Assembly: GCA_030152225.1 (NCBI GenBank)
Contig: JASLHL010000089.1
Coordinates: forward strand, 1-12,616
Source: Flavobacterium sp.
Lineage (GTDB): Bacteria > Bacteroidota > Bacteroidia > Flavobacteriales > Flavobacteriaceae
Length of the DNA: 12,616 bases
Direction: 5' to 3'
Part shown: piece after piece, positions 1 through 6,701 of the stretch
How the letters are laid out: every line of letters begins with the position of its first letter
Position numbering within the stretch: position 1 is the stretch's first letter
Notes under the pieces: generated by a model
What the model saw: the letters and a program-made list of their open reading frames with translations, nothing else
Told to the model about the DNA's origin: nothing
Databases searched by the model: none
Made by a program: the position numbers and the translations under genes

Positions 1-8
1 ATAGCATT

Positions 9-2426
9 ATGACCAATACTAGTAAACATAAAATAGTATACCTACCCATAGAACAAGTGAACAGTGAGCACTGTGCATTAGTGGTAGAAAAAGGATTAAC
101 TCAAGTTAAGGGAGTAGCATCCGCTAAAGTAGAACTCAACAACCAACGCGTAGCTCTTTCCATTTCAGATCCTGAAGTACTTGGACAAGCAGCGAAAAAA
201 GTACGCGACTTGGGGTATGATGTACCCACAATCAAACAAACCTTTCCCGTTTTAGGCATGACCTGTGCCTCCTGTGCTGGAAGTGCAGAGAGTATTGTCA
301 ACTTTGAAGAAGGGGTTATCGATGCAGCCGTGAATTTTGCTACAGCTAATTTAACCGTAGAATATATCCCTGGCTTAACTGATGTCGTTCAACTCCAGAA
401 GGCATTGCAAGGAGCAGGCTACGATTTGTTGGTGGTTGATGAAGCCGAACAACAAGAATCATTAGAGGCAATTCACGCCGAAAAATTCAAACAATTAAAG
501 CGCAAAACGTGGGGGGCTGTTCTGTTGTCAATCCCAGTAGTCGTCATCGGAATGTTCTTTATGGATATGCCCTATGGCAATGAAATTATGTGGTTGTTTT
601 CCACCCCTGTCTTGTTGTATTTTGGAAAAGATTTTTTCCTTAACGCTTGGAAACAAACAAAAAATCGCTCAGCAAATATGGATACTCTTGTTGCGCTGAG
701 TACAGGAATCGCTTATGTGTTTAGTATATTTAATATGCTTTTTCCTGAATTTTGGGGCCGTAGAGGGTTAGAAGCACACGTTTACTTTGAAGCCGCAGCG
801 GTAATTATTGCTTTTATTTTACTAGGCAAATTATTGGAAGAAAAAGCCAAGGGCAATACATCCTCCGCTATTAAGAAACTCATGGGGTTACAACCTAAAA
901 CAGTTTTGGTGCTTCAAGCGGATGGAACAGAAAAAGAAATTCCAATCGAAGCGGTAGAAGTAGGAGCCGTTCTATTGGTGAAACCAGGAGAAAAGATAGC
1001 TGTTGACGGAATTGTACAAACAGGAAATTCGTATGTAGATGAGAGCATGTTGAGTGGTGAACCTGTACCAGTATTGAAAAAAGCAGGAGAAAAAGTTTTT
1101 GCAGGGACGATTAATCAAAAGGGAAGTTTTCAGTTTGAAGCGGTTAAGGTAGGGAAAGAAACCATGCTGGCGCAAATTATTCGCATGGTACAAGATGCCC
1201 AAGGAAGTAAAGCTCCTGTACAAAAATTAGTAGATAAAATTGCGGGAATATTTGTACCCATTGTCATTGGGATTGCAATATTGACTTTTATTTTGTGGCT
1301 AGTGCTCGGTGGTGAACACGGCGTGGTACAAGGATTATTAGCTGCTGTAACGGTGTTGGTTATCGCCTGTCCCTGTGCTTTGGGACTAGCAACGCCAACG
1401 GCCATTATGGTGGGTGTTGGTAAAGGAGCAGAGAACGGTATTTTGATTAAAGATGCGGAAAGTTTAGAACGAGCCAAAAGTGTGTCGGCAATCGTATTGG
1501 ATAAAACAGGAACTATTACCGAGGGAAAACCACAAGTGACAGGTGTGAAATGGCTGGATGATAAGGACGGACGAAAAGACGTCTTACTAAGTATTGAGAA
1601 ACAATCTGAACATCCCTTAGCCGAAGCAGTTGTTACTTACTTCAAAGGAGAAGAATCAACTGGGATTACGGCCTTTGATAGCATAACTGGAAAAGGAGCT
1701 AAAGCAGATTATCAAGGGGAAACCTATGTTGTAGGAAATAAAAAACTTTTACAAGAGAATCAGATTGCCATTGCTTCAATATTGCAACAACAAGCCGATC
1801 AATGGGGAAGAGAATCTAAAACAGTCATTTGGTTTGCCAACAGCCAACAAGCTTTAGCAGTACTTGCTATCTCGGATCAAATCAAGCAAACTTCCGTACA
1901 GGCCATTCAAGAACTACAAACCATGGGCATTCAATTGTATATGTTAACTGGAGATAATGAAGCAACGGCTCAGGCGATCGCCAAGCAAACGGGAATTCAG
2001 CACTATAAAGCAGAAGTATTACCCCAAGAGAAAGCTGATTTTGTCAAAGCGTTGCAACAACAAGGTAAAGTAGTGGCTATGGTGGGCGATGGAATTAACG
2101 ATAGTACCGCTTTAGCAACAGCCGATGTGAGTATTGCCATGGGTAAAGGAAGTGATATTGCCATGGATGTTGCTAAAATGACGATTATCTCGTCAGATCT
2201 GACCAAAATTCCACAGGCTATTCGCTTGTCTAAACAAACCGTAAACACAATCAAACAAAACTTGTTTTGGGCCTTTATCTATAACTTAATTGGTATTCCT
2301 ATTGCGGCCGGAATCTTATACTCCGTGAATGGTTTCTTGCTAAACCCAATGATTGCTGGAGCTGCTATGGCACTAAGTAGCGTGAGTGTAGTGAGTAATA
2401 GTTTGCGCTTAAAATGGAAAAAATAA
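9..2426 (+). CDS. copA: Cu(I)-translocating P1B-type ATPase (CopA family)
   Basis: This is an inner-membrane pump that exports Cu(I) from the cytoplasm using ATP. All core P-type ATPase motifs are visible in the 805 residues: CPC in the transport helix at 454-456, the phosphorylation motif DKTGT at 498-502 (Asp498), the HP dipeptide at 535-536, TGDN at 647-650 and GDGIND at 693-698. SGEP at 349-352 is the actuator loop. YN at 758-759 and the MALSS stretch near 787-791 match the TM7 and TM8 signatures of the Cu(I) subgroup. Two HMA-like metal-binding domains precede the membrane core. The second (about 77-140) has an intact GMTCASC; the first (about 8-72) has SEHC instead of CxxC and is probably unable to bind copper like a normal domain. 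The ATG at 9 fits the start of an HMA fold, but the frame is open to the window edge, so a slightly longer N-terminus is possible and the promoter is not visible. A copper-chaperone-like gene follows 100 nt downstream. Confidence 0.96.
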   Translation: MTNTSKHKIVYLPIEQVNSEHCALVVEKGLTQVKGVASAKVELNNQRVALSISDPEVLGQAAKKVRDLGYDVPTIKQTFPVLGMTCASCAGSAESIVNFEEGVIDAAVNFATANLTVEYIPGLTDVVQLQKALQGAGYDLLVVDEAEQQESLEAIHAEKFKQLKRKTWGAVLLSIPVVVIGMFFMDMPYGNEIMWLFSTPVLLYFGKDFFLNAWKQTKNRSANMDTLVALSTGIAYVFSIFNMLFPEFWGRRGLEAHVYFEAAAVIIAFILLGKLLEEKAKGNTSSAIKKLMGLQPKTVLVLQADGTEKEIPIEAVEVGAVLLVKPGEKIAVDGIVQTGNSYVDESMLSGEPVPVLKKAGEKVFAGTINQKGSFQFEAVKVGKETMLAQIIRMVQDAQGSKAPVQKLVDKIAGIFVPIVIGIAILTFILWLVLGGEHGVVQGLLAAVTVLVIACPCALGLATPTAIMVGVGKGAENGILIKDAESLERAKSVSAIVLDKTGTITEGKPQVTGVKWLDDKDGRKDVLLSIEKQSEHPLAEAVVTYFKGEESTGITAFDSITGKGAKADYQGETYVVGNKKLLQENQIAIASILQQQADQWGRESKTVIWFANSQQALAVLAISDQIKQTSVQAIQELQTMGIQLYMLTGDNEATAQAIAKQTGIQHYKAEVLPQEKADFVKALQQQGKVVAMVGDGINDSTALATADVSIAMGKGSDIAMDVAKMTIISSDLTKIPQAIRLSKQTVNTIKQNLFWAFIYNLIGIPIAAGILYSVNGFLLNPMIAGAAMALSSVSVVSNSLRLKWKK

Positions 2427-2480
2427 AAAGAGAAATTTCACAAAAGATGACAAGAATAGTATAACAACTTACCAACTAAA

Positions 2481-2496
2481 AACAAAGAACTTTGTT
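2481..2496. promoter_or_regulatory. Short inverted repeat upstream of the HMA chaperone gene
   Basis: AACAAAGAACTTTGTT is a 6-7-bp perfect inverted repeat about 30 nt before the chaperone start, in the 100-nt gap after the copper ATPase. It could be an operator or a small RNA hairpin at the intercistronic junction. There is no following T-tract, so it is not an intrinsic terminator. I see no good TAnnTTTG element here, which favours co-transcription of the two copper genes. AT-rich DNA yields such repeats by chance, so this is weak. Confidence 0.25.
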
Positions 2497-2526
2497 AGTA
2501 ATAATAATCAATAAAAAATAAATACC

Positions 2527-2742
2527 ATGGATCATACAATCAATCAATTCAAGACCAATTTAAATTGCTCAAGCTGTGTAGGAAAAGTTACAGCAGACTT
2601 AAACGAAGCCCTAGGAGAGGGACAATGGACGGTTGATACCTCCGTAAGTGATAAAATTCTAACAGTAAACAATGCTACTGTCACTGCAGAGGAAGTCGTA
2701 AACATCATCAAGAAAAAAGGATTCAAAGCAGAAAGCCTTTAA
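2527..2742 (+). CDS. Small HMA-domain protein, probable copper chaperone
   Basis: This 71-residue protein is a single heavy-metal-associated domain, the size expected for CopZ/Atx1-type chaperones. The metal-binding motif NCSSC lies in the first loop (Cys14 and Cys17), and a beta-alpha-beta-beta-alpha-beta pattern can be followed to the C-terminus, ending KKKGFKAESL. By analogy with CopZ it should carry Cu(I) in the cytoplasm and pass it to the ATPase encoded 100 nt upstream. Pairing with that pump supports the copper assignment, though Zn or other soft metals cannot be excluded from sequence. The usual Met before the first Cys (MxCxxC) is Leu here (NLNCSSC), a mild departure. An A-rich stretch before the ATG is typical of Bacteroidota starts. 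A heptad repeat array begins at the base after the stop codon. Confidence 0.88.
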   Translation: MDHTINQFKTNLNCSSCVGKVTADLNEALGEGQWTVDTSVSDKILTVNNATVTAEEVVNIIKKKGFKAESL

Positions 2743-2877
2743 TGGTGAATGGTGAGTAGTGAGTAGTGAGTAGTGAGTAGTGAGTAGTGTGTAGTGAGTA
2801 GTGAGTGAGTAGTGAGTTACCACTTACCATTCACCACTTACCTCTCACCACTTACCTCTCACCACTTACCATTCACT
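2743..2877. repeat. Heptanucleotide array forming a long imperfect palindrome
   Basis: The left half (2752-2816) is a run of the heptamer GTGAGTA: five consecutive perfect copies at 2752-2786, one variant (GTGTGTA), another copy, a truncated GTGA and one more copy. The right half (2821-2876) is four 14-mers in the order A-B-B-A, where A is CACTTACCATTCAC and B is CACTTACCTCTCAC; each is two heptamers. The right half read in reverse complement follows the left half in the same 7-nt register (for example GTGAATGG at 2745-2752 pairs with CCATTCAC at 2869-2876). A transcript would fold into one long, mismatched stem with many G-U and A-C positions. It begins directly after the chaperone stop codon. 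No T-tract follows, so it is not a standard terminator. Confidence 0.95.
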
Positions 2878-2895
2878 AAAAAAAGCAAAAAAAGA

Positions 2896-2925
2896 TTTGT
2901 AAATACAAATTAAATTGTAAATTTG
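2896..2925 (+). promoter_or_regulatory. Bacteroidota-type promoter for rpmE2
   Basis: TTTG at 2896-2899 and TAAATTTG at 2918-2925, separated by 18 nt, match the -33 TTTG and -7 TAnnTTTG elements of the Bacteroidota primary sigma factor. Transcription would start near 2932, giving a leader of about 105 nt before the L31 start codon. This is the best two-element promoter on the plus strand of the window. Confidence 0.75.
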
Positions 2926-2931
2926 CATGCT

Positions 2932-3036
2932 TAAATAAAATAAGTATAACCCAAAAGTTATTTGACGTTTACACCTTTCTTGAGAACAGAAAGCTTCGGA
3001 ATAGAGAATAGCTCAATTTTTTAAAATAGATTTATC
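2932..3036 (+). promoter_or_regulatory. Candidate structured 5' leader of rpmE2
   Basis: The predicted transcript carries about 105 untranslated nt, longer than at the other promoters seen here (roughly 15-25 nt). It contains a 6-bp stem, CTTTCT at 2975-2980 with AGAAAG at 2988-2993, followed by GC-richer sequence around 2993-3000 in an otherwise AT-rich leader. Autoregulatory leaders are known for L31 in other phyla, so a ribosomal-protein leader is possible. The structure visible by eye is modest. Confidence 0.3.
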
Positions 3037-3288
3037 ATGAAAAAAGGTATTCACCCAGAAAATTACAGATTAGTAGCATTTAAAGATATGTCAAATGAAG
3101 ACGTATTCATTACAAAATCAACAGTTGAAACAAAAGAAACAATTGAAGTTGATGGAGTAGAATACCCAGTGTTTAAAATGGAGATCTCTCGTACATCTCA
3201 CCCTTTCTACACAGGTAAATCTAAACTTATCGATACTGCAGGACGTATTGATAAATTTAAAAGCAAATATGCTAAATTCAACAAATAG
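3037..3288 (+). CDS. rpmE2: 50S ribosomal protein L31, type B
   Basis: This 83-residue protein is a subunit of the large ribosomal subunit, positioned in other bacteria at the bridge between the central protuberance and the 30S head. The start MKKGIHPENYR, the SRTSHPFYTGKSK segment at about 54-66 and the lysine-rich end are characteristic of L31. It contains no cysteine, so it lacks the CxxC zinc ribbon of type A L31 and is the zinc-independent type B form. Length is normal for type B (about 80-90). It sits alone between a strong promoter and a strong terminator. In Proteobacteria and Firmicutes type B L31 is induced under zinc limitation, but in Flavobacteriia it is often the only L31, so constitutive expression is more likely here. 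No Zur-like operator is recognisable. Confidence 0.97.
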   Translation: MKKGIHPENYRLVAFKDMSNEDVFITKSTVETKETIEVDGVEYPVFKMEISRTSHPFYTGKSKLIDTAGRIDKFKSKYAKFNK

Positions 3289-3310
3289 TCTGAATTTATT
3301 TACAATAACA

Positions 3311-3344
3311 AAAAACCTTCCAAGTAATTGGAAGGTTTTTTTTT
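3311..3344 (+). terminator. Intrinsic terminator after rpmE2
   Basis: A perfect 13-bp stem (3311-3323 with 3328-3340, core ACCTTCCAA/TTGGAAGGT) closes a GTAA tetraloop and runs into nine T residues (3336-3344). It lies 22 nt after the L31 stop codon. Confidence 0.95.
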
Positions 3345-3387
3345 GTATATCTAGTAGGGAGATTGTGATTTTTAGACGGGATTCTCT

Positions 3388-3395
3388 TAACTTTG
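3388..3395 (+). promoter_or_regulatory. -7 promoter element of the GlmU-family gene
   Basis: TAACTTTG matches TAnnTTTG. A weak -33 element (TTG at 3363-3365, 22-nt spacing) precedes it. Initiation near 3402 leaves a leader of about 20 nt to the ATG at 3424, which supports that start codon over the in-frame TTG at 3409. Confidence 0.6.
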
Positions 3396-3423
3396 AATAA
3401 TCTATGAATTGATATGTATTGTT

Positions 3424-4614
3424 ATGAATTATATTTTATTTGACGGGGAGGTAAGAAATGCCCTATTGCCTTTTACTTTTACAAGACCTGTAGCCGATAT
3501 ACGCGTAGGGATTTTAACCATTCGTGAAAAATGGGAGAAATATTTGGGGTATACTACCACTACGGTGACAGAGGAATACTTAGAAGCGAAGTTCCCTATG
3601 GTCGAAGCGGAACAAAACATTATGATTAATAGTGCGTTCTTGCCTACAGCGGAATTAGTAGAGCGAATTCAAGCGTTACAGCCGAATCAAGCGATTGGTT
3701 ATCAGGAAGATATTGTTGCTTTTTTTACAGAAGAAGAACAAGAAGAAATTGACTTTGACGACTATGAAATCGTTGATTTTACAGCCTCCTTAATTAAAAT
3801 CGCACACAAATGGGATATTTTTCAGTATAATGATGCGGCAATTCGTCAGGATTACGTCTTGTTAACAGAAGATCGTACTTCAGAACCGATTCCGTCAACA
3901 GTGCAAGTAATTGGCGCAGAGCACGTCTTTATTGAAGAAGGAGCCGTGTTGAACTTCGTGACGCTAAATGCAACAACAGGTCCTATTTATATTGGCAAAA
4001 ATACCGAAATAATGGAAGGAGCGATCATCCGTGGACCTTTTGCCCTTTGTGAAGGCGCTCAAGTAAAAATGGGAGCCAAAATTTATGGTGCAACAACGGT
4101 TGGACCTGAGTGTAGAGTAGGAGGGGAAGTGAGTAATTCAGTACTATTCGGATACACCAACAAAGGACATGATGGATTTTTAGGGAATTCCGTTTTAGGC
4201 GAATGGTGTAATCTAGGTGCTGATACGAATAATTCTAACCTGAAAAATAACTATGCCGCAGTAAAACTGTGGAATTACGAAATCAATGCACAAGAAAATA
4301 CGGGATTACAATTCTGTGGACTAATGATGGGAGATCACAGTAAAAGTGGAATCAATACCATGTTTAATACAGGAACCGTGGTCGGAGTAGCATGTAGCGT
4401 TTTTGGTGGAGGTTTTCCTAAAACGTTTTTACCAAGCTTTACTTGGGGTGGTAAAGATTTAGATGATGTATATGACGTGTCAAAAGCTATCGAAACCATG
4501 AAAATTGTCATGAGTCGCCGTCATATTGAATGGACACAAGAAGAAGAAAATATTATTCGTCACTTGGCAGAAGAAAATCGCTTGGAGCGCTTTCAAGCAA
4601 AGCTAGGAAGATAA
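3424..4614 (+). CDS. GlmU-family putative sugar nucleotidyltransferase / acetyltransferase
   Basis: This 396-residue protein resembles the Bacteroidota 'alternative GlmU' family: an N-terminal nucleotidyltransferase-like domain (about 1-150) and a C-terminal left-handed beta-helix of hexapeptide repeats (about 165-330). GlmU makes UDP-GlcNAc from glucosamine-1-phosphate for peptidoglycan and LPS; this is the expected role, in the cytoplasm. The family-typical start MNYILFDGEVRNALLPFTFT is present, as is an imperfect run of hexapeptides including IYIGKNTEIMEGAIIRGPF. Unlike classical GlmU, the N-terminus lacks the glycine-rich LxAGxGTRM nucleotide loop; an NALLPFTFTRPVADIR segment stands in its place. 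The chosen ATG at 3424 fits family starts and the short leader; a TTG at 3409 would add five residues (MICIV) and is unlikely. rpmE2 lies upstream but is separated by a terminator and this gene's own promoter. Which half-reactions it performs cannot be read from sequence. Confidence 0.88.
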   Translation: MNYILFDGEVRNALLPFTFTRPVADIRVGILTIREKWEKYLGYTTTTVTEEYLEAKFPMVEAEQNIMINSAFLPTAELVERIQALQPNQAIGYQEDIVAFFTEEEQEEIDFDDYEIVDFTASLIKIAHKWDIFQYNDAAIRQDYVLLTEDRTSEPIPSTVQVIGAEHVFIEEGAVLNFVTLNATTGPIYIGKNTEIMEGAIIRGPFALCEGAQVKMGAKIYGATTVGPECRVGGEVSNSVLFGYTNKGHDGFLGNSVLGEWCNLGADTNNSNLKNNYAAVKLWNYEINAQENTGLQFCGLMMGDHSKSGINTMFNTGTVVGVACSVFGGGFPKTFLPSFTWGGKDLDDVYDVSKAIETMKIVMSRRHIEWTQEEENIIRHLAEENRLERFQAKLGR

Positions 4615-4642
4615 TTGGTGATTGGTGACAAGTGAAACGTGA
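4615..4642 (+). repeat. Four degenerate heptads (NNNGTGA) after the GlmU-like stop codon
   Basis: Directly after the TAA come TTGGTGA, TTGGTGA, CAAGTGA and AACGTGA. Each 7-nt unit ends in GTGA, the same core as in the GTGAGTA array at 2752-2816. The units lie in the 3' UTR between the stop codon and the terminator at 4682-4710. A CCATTCAC at 4663-4670 repeats the end of the 14-mer A from the array at 2821-2876. Confidence 0.75.
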
Positions 4643-4681
4643 AAAATAATTTTTATAATAATCCATTCACATAATAAACAC

Positions 4682-4711
4682 AAAAAGACTTGGTAGCCCC
4701 AGGTCTTTTTT
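4682..4711. terminator. Bidirectional intrinsic terminator between convergent genes
   Basis: A 12-bp stem (4682-4693 with 4699-4710, one G-T pair) encloses a 5-nt loop. It has T residues on the right for the plus-strand GlmU-like transcript and A residues on the left that become a U-tract for the minus-strand outer-membrane-protein transcript. It lies between the two converging genes and can serve both. Confidence 0.88.
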
Positions 4712-4712
4712 A

Positions 4713-4793
4713 GTTTACAGTTTACAGTGTATCGCAAACCGCGCAAAGAGCAAAGAACAAAGAACAAATCGCGCAAATTCCCATCTCCCATCA
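4713..4793 (-). repeat. Degenerate heptad-periodic 3' UTR of the BamA-like gene
   Basis: Read on the plus strand in 7-nt steps from 4713, the segment contains GTTTACA twice, then GCAAACC, GCGCAAA, GAGCAAA, GAACAAA twice, then AATTCCC, ATCTCCC and ATCACTA, the last containing the stop codon complement. CAAA recurs at 4735, 4744, 4751, 4758, 4765 and 4774 (steps 9, 7, 7, 7, 9). On the coding strand of the outer-membrane gene this fills the whole space between stop codon and terminator. The units drift gradually rather than being identical. Confidence 0.7.
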
Positions 4794-6659
4794 CTAATAA
4801 TAAGAAACAGTCTGTGGTCGGTCGTAGTTAAAGTTTGGTAAATCCATGTTGTATTGTACCGAATTCGCACGGAATACACTTCCGCCAGAATCTGGCATTG
4901 TTGGATAGTACACTAAAGAAATTGTAACCTTACTAAATACGAGATAATCGTTATTTGCTACGAGTCCTAGGCTAAATCGCGAGTAGAGTTTTGGATCGAG
5001 GAGGCGATTTTTACTATCTCCAATAAATGCGCCTTCAAAGCTGAAATACGGATTAAAACGGAATCCTTTCCACTCATATGGAGCATAGGATTGCCATTGG
5101 TAGGCTAGGGAAAGTCGTTTGGTACCTGTAATTTTTTGCGCGCGTATCCCTTGAATAACCCCTTCTACTTTTAATTCATCGCCAATGTGATCATAGCGAT
5201 GAGATCCCAGAACCAGTTGAGGAACGAAGAAATGTCGGAAACGCCAACTGCCCCAAACGAAGAGACGCGTAAAATAAGTTCCTTCTAATCGAAAAGCGGC
5301 CTGTTCGGTTTTTCCACCATCAAAATGACCTCCCCATTCAATATTTCCTGCAAAATACCCTAATTTGGTATAACCACCCATCGAAAAGCGAGCGCCAAAA
5401 TAAGCCCTTCGCTTGTTATATCGGTCGCGCATTCCCCCCGTTAAAGCTAAGATTTTACCTACTTGAACGTCTTCAATGATATCGTAATTAAAGATAAAAC
5501 GATCCTGAATATAGTTGGTAGAACTCAAACTAATAGAAGCGAGATACAAGCGTTGATCTCGGTAATAATTATAGAGATCGTATTCAGGCCCAGGGGTTTT
5601 GTGGAAATTTTCCTTGACAAAACGAAGGGAAGTACGCAAGTTGGTAATGGTTGGACTTTTGGTGTGCAACGCAATAGAATAACCTGCCCAATAGTCATAG
5701 GTATTGTATTTGATGGACTCTAAACTATACTTCATGTTTTGGTCAGGAAGTGAATCACGCCTAAACCGTTGTTGTGCACTAAACCCTCCTGCCCATTTGG
5801 CGTAAGGAGAATAAAAAGGGCGATTGAGTGAAACTCCTTTAACGTAGTTTCCCCATGCATCTTGATTAAACAAGATATTGGAGCGAATAAACGTATTCTG
5901 AATGTTGTTCACAGAATAACTGAAATAAGCTCCTTGCTTATCTTCCTTGAGTCGCTTAATATATTGAACGGTTACATCATGTCCGAAACCACCAAAATTT
6001 CGATCCGTTAACTTCAGACGCATCGAAGAAGTAGAAATAGAACCACTAGGATAAATGGTCCAAGAGTCTAGCTCTCGAATATTTATATCGACAGAATCGG
6101 GAGAAGAAGTGGGTATGGCCGTAATCATCACCCGACGCACATAGCGTTGTGTACGAATTAAACGCTCAGATTCTTTTACCTTTAAAGAGTCAAATACTTC
6201 CCCTTCTTTAAAAAGTAAGAAATTGCGTATAGTGAATTTTTTTGTCTTTAAATGCGCGCGATTTCCCCATATTTCCAAAGTTTTCTCTGGTTTTTTTAGC
6301 GAATCTTTCTCCGAATACCCAAAGGGATCAAGGGTTGTAATATTGATGTTTCGAATGATTTTTCCCTCCCCGCGATCTAAGTGTCGGTTTACCTGTACTT
6401 CTGGAGCATGAGCAACCATGCGCTTGTTGCTTTTATAAACAAGCTTATTGAATAAGCGCCCCAGTTTTGTACTCTTGTTTTTCTCCTTGAGGTTAGAAAA
6501 AATCTCCGTGGTATCCTTTTTTACCTGAAAGGGTAATTTCTTGTATTGCACACTGTCAAATTTTGGTACCGTATCTACTTTTATGATAGGTGTCGTTTGT
6601 GCACAGGTAAGCTGTACAGCAAAACAAAATAAAAATAGAAAAGAGGTTATTTTTAACAT
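4794..6659 (-). CDS. BamA/TamA-like outer-membrane beta-barrel protein
   Basis: This 621-residue exported protein begins with a clear signal peptide (about 1-20, cleavage after LTCA before Gln21; the sequence before Cys19 is not a lipobox). Residues about 90-200 contain a POTRA-like module: RNINITTLDPFGYSE, then an isolated segment with FTIRNFLLFKEGEVF and LIRTQRYVRRVMI, which is the classic arrangement in Omp85 proteins. From about 205 to the end are alternating aromatic/hydrophobic strands typical of an outer-membrane beta-barrel, including NFGGFGHDVTVQY. The C-terminus ends YY rather than the usual Phe. It is shorter than true BamA (about 800-900 residues, five POTRA domains), so it is more likely an accessory Omp85-like protein in outer-membrane insertion or secretion. 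It probably shares a transcript with the DUF4268 gene 42 nt upstream. The substrate is unknown. Confidence 0.8.
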   Translation of the reverse strand: MLKITSFLFLFCFAVQLTCAQTTPIIKVDTVPKFDSVQYKKLPFQVKKDTTEIFSNLKEKNKSTKLGRLFNKLVYKSNKRMVAHAPEVQVNRHLDRGEGKIIRNINITTLDPFGYSEKDSLKKPEKTLEIWGNRAHLKTKKFTIRNFLLFKEGEVFDSLKVKESERLIRTQRYVRRVMITAIPTSSPDSVDINIRELDSWTIYPSGSISTSSMRLKLTDRNFGGFGHDVTVQYIKRLKEDKQGAYFSYSVNNIQNTFIRSNILFNQDAWGNYVKGVSLNRPFYSPYAKWAGGFSAQQRFRRDSLPDQNMKYSLESIKYNTYDYWAGYSIALHTKSPTITNLRTSLRFVKENFHKTPGPEYDLYNYYRDQRLYLASISLSSTNYIQDRFIFNYDIIEDVQVGKILALTGGMRDRYNKRRAYFGARFSMGGYTKLGYFAGNIEWGGHFDGGKTEQAAFRLEGTYFTRLFVWGSWRFRHFFVPQLVLGSHRYDHIGDELKVEGVIQGIRAQKITGTKRLSLAYQWQSYAPYEWKGFRFNPYFSFEGAFIGDSKNRLLDPKLYSRFSLGLVANNDYLVFSKVTISLVYYPTMPDSGGSVFRANSVQYNMDLPNFNYDRPQTVSYY

Positions 6660-6670
6660 GTGGTTTTTCT

Positions 6671-6699
6671 CAACGGAAACTAGATTGTTACAACGGAAA
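6671..6699. repeat. 9-bp direct repeat between DUF4268 and the outer-membrane gene
   Basis: CAACGGAAA occurs at 6671-6679 and 6691-6699, exactly 20 bp apart, in the 42-nt spacer upstream of the outer-membrane gene. Two helical turns of spacing would suit a dimeric regulator, but there is no TAnnTTTG element nearby, so any role is speculative. Confidence 0.35.
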
Positions 6700-6701
6700 A
6701 G

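Noticed and set aside
1130..1477. 115-codon antisense open frame inside the copper ATPase
   Set aside because: It is a shadow of a strongly conserved coding region and has no promoter or recognisable protein features.
2743..2877. Possible CRISPR array or minisatellite within a gene
   Set aside because: The units are 7 or 14 nt with no spacers, no cas genes are nearby, and the region is non-coding on both strands.
3409..3423. TTG start adding MICIV to the GlmU-like protein
   Set aside because: The ATG at 3424 gives the family-typical N-terminus, and the upstream -7 element leaves a suitable short leader.
4603..4794. 63-codon open frame on the minus strand in the convergent intergenic region
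   Set aside because: It runs through the terminator hairpin and the heptad repeats, has low-complexity composition and no start signal.
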